Both the position numbers and the translations under genes were made by a program. Positions 7,252 through 11,636 of a stretch of 11,636 nt of DNA are shown one piece after another; the stretch's first letter is position 1, and every line of letters begins with the position of its first letter. The stretch comes from Oehlia diaphana. Lineage: Eukaryota; Glomeromycota; Glomeromycetes; Glomerales; Glomeraceae. Where the stretch lies: assembly GCA_003833135.1 (NCBI GenBank), contig QZLH01001889.1, positions 8,925 to 20,560 of the forward strand, given 5' to 3'. The notes below the pieces were generated by a model that did no database searches, was not told the DNA's origin, and saw nothing but the letters and a program-made list of their open reading frames with translations.

Positions 7252-8595
7252 ATGAAGAATAATTATTATTTTGTTTTGAAAATTTTTTTTATTAGTTTGT
7301 TTCAATTTCTTATTAAATTAAACGCTCAAACATTTCAAACATTTACACCTTCGCCACGAGATTTACATACGACAACTCTTATTGAAGAAAAACTTTACAT
7401 TTCAGGTGGAACACTTTATGGAAACAATAGTCATCGTGATGATGGTATAATTAATTCGAAAGATTATATTCCAGGGGATGTATTTTTTTACCTTGACGTT
7501 TCAGTCCGATTTAATACACAAAATTTAACGTGGAGGCCATTATTGAAAGATATTGAAAATTCTCCTTCACATAATGGAGCTTCAGCGGCAGCTGGTGGTA
7601 ATAAGAAAGATACTATATTCATAATTGATATGAATTCGAATGTATATTCATATAATACAAAAGAAAATAAATGGGTTAAACCAACAATTTCAGGTGTGAA
7701 ACCTGTTGGAAGAAGAAATATGAATGCGGTTGTTGATAAAAAAGGTAAAATATACTTATTCGGAGGTTATACGAAAGAACCATCATTAAATTTTTACAAT
7801 TCTATGAATATACTTGATACTAAAAAATTAAGTTGGAATATTGGTAAAATGCTTGATTTGATAGCAACTTATTATTCCACAACTTTGTATTATAAAGCTG
7901 CTAATTATGCTCCAGCTTCATATGGTGCTACATTATTACCTAGTAGTGAAATAATTTATTTGGGTGGAAGAGACGAAAAAATTACCAAAATGGGTAACAT
8001 AAGTAATACTTTTGATTTTAATAAAATTTTCATATATGATACGAAAAAAGATGTATGGAAAATGCAATCTACATTACCAAGAGCTGTGAATGGTATCATT
8101 CCAAGAGGCAGATGGGGATTTTCATCGGTACTTGGATTGGATAAAAAAAGGATAATTATTTACGGGGGTTCATATAATCTTTATCTTGATGGAGGAATAA
8201 CAAACACCAATTTTCCTCCCATAATTGTATTAGATATTGAACATTTTGAATGGTATCGACCAACAATTTCAGGATCTATTCCAGCAATTACACGATGTGA
8301 ACATACCGCTACCATAGTTGGAATATACATGATCGTATTATTCGGTAAAAATAATGAAAAACCTTTTGATGTACCAAATTATAAATTGTATGGAGATAGT
8401 GATGTATTATTTCTTAATATTAGTGATAATGAAAATTTTATTTGGACGACATCATTTGAACCTCCAAAGAAAAAGAATATTCCTTTCTTAGTTGGAATAA
8501 TTGTAGGTCCAATTACTAGTTTCATTATTTATATAATATTTTTTATATGGTATAAAAGAACAGGAGGTAGACCATGCAAAAATAATATTTGTTTG

Positions 8596-8601
<6 letters not shown>
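7252..8601 (+). CDS. Secreted/surface kelch-repeat protein with C-terminal membrane span (449 aa)
   Basis: Residues 1-25 form a signal peptide: KNN at the N-terminus, a hydrophobic stretch rich in F/I/L, and likely cleavage after KLNA. Residues 36-400 carry kelch-type beta-propeller blades, shown by hydrophobic strand plus GG and downstream Y/W pairs: LYISGG (48-53), YSYNTKENKW (132-141), IYLFGG (167-172), IIYLGG (234-239), FIYDTKKDVW (260-269), IIIYGG (301-306), VLDIEHFEW (326-334) and VLFG (362-365). A single membrane helix spans about 411-434, and only some 15 residues (KRTGGRPCKNNICLL) follow it. Topology is therefore predicted as an extracellular propeller on a type I anchor. Possible N-glycosylation sites are N91, N249 and N389. 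Kelch propellers bind proteins or sugars; the ligand is unknown. No catalytic residues of galactose oxidase are claimed. Single exon. The ATG at 7252 is chosen because it directly opens the signal peptide. Confidence 0.85.
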
Positions 8602-8604
<3 letters not shown>

Positions 8605-8627
<23 letters not shown>

Positions 8628-8735
8628 TATTTATTTATTTATTTATATATTATATATATTTATTTATTTATATATTATATATATTTATGTTGTATACAAA
8701 TATTTTAATATATTTATTTATATATATGTATATAA
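8605..8735. repeat. AT microsatellite with a 25-bp-period tandem repeat
   Basis: It starts with a (TA)n run, then TTTA units, then ATTTATATATTATATAT (from 8641) repeated from 8666, a 25-bp period. It fills the gap between the convergent kelch and F-box genes, starting a few bases after the kelch stop codon. Confidence 0.75.
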
Positions 8736-8737
8736 AA

Positions 8738-8743
8738 AATAAA
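8738..8743 (+). terminator. Candidate poly(A) signal of the kelch gene
   Basis: AATAAA, 137 bp after the kelch stop, just beyond the microsatellite. It is supported by position only. Confidence 0.35.
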
Positions 8744-8757
8744 GGTTATAGATAGTA

Positions 8758-8763
8758 TTTATT
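8758..8763 (-). terminator. Candidate poly(A) signal of the F-box gene
   Basis: TTTATT on the plus strand reads AATAAA on the minus strand, 25 bases past the F-box stop codon (TAA, 8788-8790). This is usual spacing for a compact 3' end. It lies 14 bp from the opposing candidate at 8738-8743. Confidence 0.35.
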
Positions 8764-8787
8764 GTATCTGAAATCCTGAATCTATAA

Positions 8788-10581
8788 TTATACAATGTCC
8801 TCAAAATTGACGTTAACTTTATATTTATATTGTAAATCTTTAATCACTTCCAATTCCTCTTTATCAAATTCTTTTTTCCCATATATACCAAAATATTTTA
8901 AAGTTCCTTTCTCTTTTACTAGATCTCGTATGACCATTAAATGTGCAGTATGTAATTTTGAATAATCTACAATTAATACGCTAATCGAAGCCATACATTC
9001 ATCACTTAATAATAAATCATATAAATGTCTAACAGAAAATCCACATTGTAATTTTAAATACCAACAACTTGATGGTAAATCTCTACCATGAATATTTAAT
9101 TCTTCATAATCACTATTCTTTGGACTAATATTAATTGTTAATCTTTCAAGTAATAAACTATGAAATAAATTATTTATTAAAAATTCCGGAGTGAAAGGTT
9201 CATTTTTGTTGATGCTGATGAAATGATCACGGAGTTTTAATTTGGTGACGTTTCGACAATTACGTTTTATGGCGTCAACGATTTCAGGGGTGATCAAATC
9301 CAAACATAATTCTTGACAAGATATACCAAGTGGAGATTCAATAATTATTGTAGGTATTTGTGGATATTTTGGAGAACAACCTATAATTAAAGATTTCAAA
9401 ATTATTCTATTATTAAAATTATTTGGTAAAGGTAAACTTGAACGATTTAAACCAGTACAATGATATATAGTAAAATTTTCTAATTTTCTACAAGATGTTA
9501 ATTTACTTAAATCAACATTTTGAAAATCAAGATTTTGAAATTTAATTGAAATTAAATTATTATAATGAGATGATAAAAGTACTGGTATAATAATATTTGC
9601 ACCAATTCTAGCCCCTGATAAATTAAAATCTCTTAATGATTTTTGTTTTTTAATTAATGAATTTAATAAATCTATTATAGTTGGATCATTTTCAAAATAA
9701 GGTAAAGTAATATCTAAAAAATTTAATCCTATACATAAATTAGGAAAATGTTGTAAAAATTTAAAAAGGTTTTCAGAATTTGGATCATAATTTAAAGTAA
9801 ATTTTGTAATTTGAGATAATCCAGGATAAACTTTTGAGAATAAATCCAATTCAGGAAAAATATCTATAAAATGTCTATCAATCTTAAAAGATTGTAAATT
9901 AAGTGAAGTATCTGTTATGTTTTTTGTTAAAAACATTCTACAAATTGATTTCGTTAATAATGAAGTTATTTTATAAGTGTTATAACCAATAAATGATTTA
10001 CGATAATGTTTTATTCCTGAATCAACTGATTGATATAATTCTATATATGATAATTCTTTTAAATATATAGAATAATTAAATAAACTATGAGTTGTATAAG
10101 GAATTTTAATTCCATATTTTAAAAGTTGTGAATTTAAACATGATTTTTCTTCATCTGAAAGGCATGTAATATAAGTTCTAATAAGTTTATATTTAGAATA
10201 TTTTGATAATTTATCAAAAGGTTTTGACCATAATATTGGAATTATATTTCTACACCATGAACGACAAACTAATAAACATGAGAAAAGTCCATTATCTAAA
10301 TTTTTAAAAATTTTTTCAAGACATTCTGTTGGTAATGTTGGTAATGTTGATGAGAATTCTGTTGTAGAATTAATTTCTGAAGAAAATTCTCTTAATTTAT
10401 TTGGTTTTTCTGATGTTATTTCATTTAAATGTCCAAAATTTCCTATATCATTAAATATTTCTTGTCCATTATTAATTTCAAAAAATTGTTTAAAACATGT
10501 TGGTTTAGAGTTTGCTTCTTTAGCTTTTAAATCTTTAAATAATTCTAGAATATGACGAATTAAAAAACAATAATTTGCCAT
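8788..10581 (-). CDS. F-box protein with degenerate leucine-rich repeats (597 aa)
   Basis: An F-box lies at residues 82-121: LPTECLEKIFKNLDN, SCLLVCRSWCRNIIPILW, the classic pattern with the LP start and the C-terminal W. The rest (about 250-570) is leucine-rich, repeat-like sequence: LRDFNLSG (316-323), LISIKFQNLDFQ (343-354), LENFTIYHCTGLN (367-379), VTKLKLRD (445-452), LERLTINIS (478-486), LKYFGIYG (561-568). By family knowledge it should act as the substrate adaptor of an SCF (Skp1-cullin-F-box) ubiquitin ligase, with the repeats choosing the target; that target is unknown. F-box/LRR genes of about 450-600 residues are strongly expanded in Rhizophagus. Oddity: about 80 residues, rich in polar amino acids, precede the F-box, which often sits at the very N-terminus. 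An internal start is possible but no well-placed ATG stands out. Single exon, convergent with the kelch gene. Confidence 0.85.
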   Translation of the reverse strand: MANYCFLIRHILELFKDLKAKEANSKPTCFKQFFEINNGQEIFNDIGNFGHLNEITSEKPNKLREFSSEINSTTEFSSTLPTLPTECLEKIFKNLDNGLFSCLLVCRSWCRNIIPILWSKPFDKLSKYSKYKLIRTYITCLSDEEKSCLNSQLLKYGIKIPYTTHSLFNYSIYLKELSYIELYQSVDSGIKHYRKSFIGYNTYKITSLLTKSICRMFLTKNITDTSLNLQSFKIDRHFIDIFPELDLFSKVYPGLSQITKFTLNYDPNSENLFKFLQHFPNLCIGLNFLDITLPYFENDPTIIDLLNSLIKKQKSLRDFNLSGARIGANIIIPVLLSSHYNNLISIKFQNLDFQNVDLSKLTSCRKLENFTIYHCTGLNRSSLPLPNNFNNRIILKSLIIGCSPKYPQIPTIIIESPLGISCQELCLDLITPEIVDAIKRNCRNVTKLKLRDHFISINKNEPFTPEFLINNLFHSLLLERLTINISPKNSDYEELNIHGRDLPSSCWYLKLQCGFSVRHLYDLLLSDECMASISVLIVDYSKLHTAHLMVIRDLVKEKGTLKYFGIYGKKEFDKEELEVIKDLQYKYKVNVNFEDIV

Positions 10582-10621
10582 TATTATTATTAATTGTTTA
10601 TTTGTAAAGAGTTTTAAGAGA

Positions 10622-10630
<9 letters not shown>

Positions 10631-10656
<26 letters not shown>
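10631..10656. repeat. (GA)13 microsatellite in F-box gene leader
   Basis: Thirteen uninterrupted GA units after an A10 run. On the F-box coding strand this reads as a CT tract about 50-75 bp before the ATG, the position of pyrimidine-rich promoter elements in many fungal genes. A length-variable promoter effect is inference. Confidence 0.8.
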
Positions 10657-10720
10657 AAGTGCGTATTTTATTTTATTTACGTCTCATGTCATGTAAATAT
10701 AAATTAAGTATATTGGTTGA

Positions 10721-10939
10721 ATGTTTGATGTTGATCAATATCAAATGCTTCGTACGACTAGTTACAAAGGATTGATTGGAAAATTGTGCCAAATTCCATT
10801 TAAAGAATTTATTGTACATACTAAACGTTTACAAAAAGGTGTCAACTTTTTCTCATTAGGGTTAATATATTATTTTATTATATTTGTATCACACTATTTT
10901 CATCAGTATTCTTGGAAGAAAAATTTTTTTTTTTTTTAA
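10721..10939 (+). other. Short open reading frame, uncertain or decayed
   Basis: The first 45 codons (MFDVDQYQMLRTTSYKGLIG and on to HTKRLQKG) have a more balanced amino-acid mix than random AT-rich DNA, while the end dissolves into F/Y/I and a poly-Phe run encoded by T residues. I recognise no domain. It may be a remnant exon or chance. Confidence 0.15.
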
Positions 10940-11357
10940 AGTTTATCGGTTTTCCTATAAATTTTAATTATTTTCCCATTACCATTATTTGCTTACGAAA
11001 AATAAATTTGCTTACAAAAAAAAAGAAAAAAAAAAAAATAATATTATATCAAATGACCAAAAACACATATATAATTTAAGTAAAGATTACTGCATCAAAT
11101 ATGATTTTTAAATGACTAAGAAAGTGGCTTAGCATAATCTCTTATCTACTTTACATTGGAGGGTTGATTTTTAGATTTTTTTGGTTGGTGGTTTTTACTA
11201 CTGCGGTATATGTCAATAAAATAAATAATAATGTAATTAATTATAAATTTTAAATTAAAGTGCTTTTTTTTTTCTTTTTGTGGTGTCATGAGATCAAAAA
11301 AGTTATTATTTCTAAAAAACATGCATTTTTTTTTAAACAAATCAAAAAAAAAAAAAA

Positions 11358-11530
11358 AAAACTTTCTATTTCTATTTCCTCTTTATAAAAAATTTTTTAT
11401 TTTTCTAACTTTGACGTCCTCCTTTTAAAAAAAATTTTTTTTAACTTTCCTAACTTCGTTACCCTCTTTTTAAAAAAATATTTTTTTTTTTTTTTATTTA
11501 TTCTTTATTCCCCTTTCTTTTTATTTATAT
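11358..11530 (+). repeat. Second pyrimidine/A-T degenerate tandem array
   Basis: CCTC followed by T-rich, A-rich and again T-rich sequence recurs near 11378, 11419 and 11462 (spacing about 41-43 bp): CCTCTTTATAAAAAATTTTT, CCTCCTTTTAAAAAAAATTT, CCCTCTTTTTAAAAAAATAT. CTAACTTTG and CTAACTTCG precede the second and third cores. The layout resembles the array before the kelch gene, which suggests the leader of another plus-strand gene. Confidence 0.45.
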
Positions 11531-11636
11531 TTATCCCTTTTTTTATTTCATAGGCCAGCAAACTTTTTTTGTGAGAAGATTCAGTTTCTTTTTTCTTTTT
11601 TGTAGATCAGTTTGAGAGTCCTTTCCGTTTTGTAGG

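Larger units (their letters stand above)
10582..11636. other. Intergenic region upstream of the F-box gene to the window end
   Basis: No convincing gene. It holds the F-box promoter with a GA tract (10631-10656), a 72-codon open stretch (10721-10939), poly-A/T runs, and a pyrimidine/A-T array (11358-11530). The last 90 bases contain CATAG, TGTAG and TGTAG, resembling splice acceptors, as might lie in the 5' part of a plus-strand gene that starts beyond the edge. Confidence 0.5.

Noticed and set aside
11146..11340. Minus-strand 64-codon open stretch
   Set aside because: Lys- and Asn-rich translation of T/A runs without domain or conserved pattern.
1..11636. CRISPR array, phage or bacterial defence system
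   Set aside because: No regularly spaced conserved repeats with unique spacers and no bacterial-type operons; introns and gene families are eukaryotic.

Overview
The window looks like nuclear DNA from an arbuscular mycorrhizal fungus (Glomeromycotina, most like Rhizophagus). The evidence is very AT-rich DNA with long A/T runs, short (77-123 bp) GT-AG introns with T-rich 3' ends, an intron with a textbook TACTAAC branch site, and three genes from families that are hugely expanded in Rhizophagus: a CxxC-headed protein-kinase-like gene, a secreted kelch/transmembrane protein, and an F-box/leucine-rich protein. The species assignment rests on remembered family resemblance, not on a search.

Layout. 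1-3085: no intact gene; decayed coding remnant near 390-541, two diverged copies of an apparent dispersed repeat (about 1291-1470 and 1586-1716), palindromes and microsatellites. 3086-5183 (+): a six-exon kinase-like gene that I assembled by hand (exons 3086-3676, 3800-4568, 4658-4669, 4749-4811, 4889-4972, 5062-5183; 546 aa), including a 12-nt microexon. Its catalytic HRD motif reads HRN, so it is probably a pseudokinase or a severely impaired kinase. 5184-7251: intergenic, with a GC-richer island at 5925-6135, a TGACG...CGTCA inverted repeat, and a degenerate tandem pyrimidine-rich array leading to the next gene. 7252-8601 (+): single-exon kelch-repeat protein with signal peptide and one C-terminal membrane span. 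8602-8787: AT microsatellite shared by two convergent 3' ends. 8788-10581 (-): 597-aa F-box protein with degenerate leucine-rich repeats, preceded by a CT/GA microsatellite. 10582-11636: no convincing gene; a second pyrimidine/A-T array and possible splice acceptors near the window edge suggest the leader of another plus-strand gene beyond it.

There is no evidence that the three genes form one pathway. They look like independent members of expanded signalling, surface and ubiquitin-ligase adaptor families in a repeat-rich setting. The most notable signals are the HRN pseudokinase, the microexon chain of its tail, and two separate ~43-45 bp-period pyrimidine arrays.
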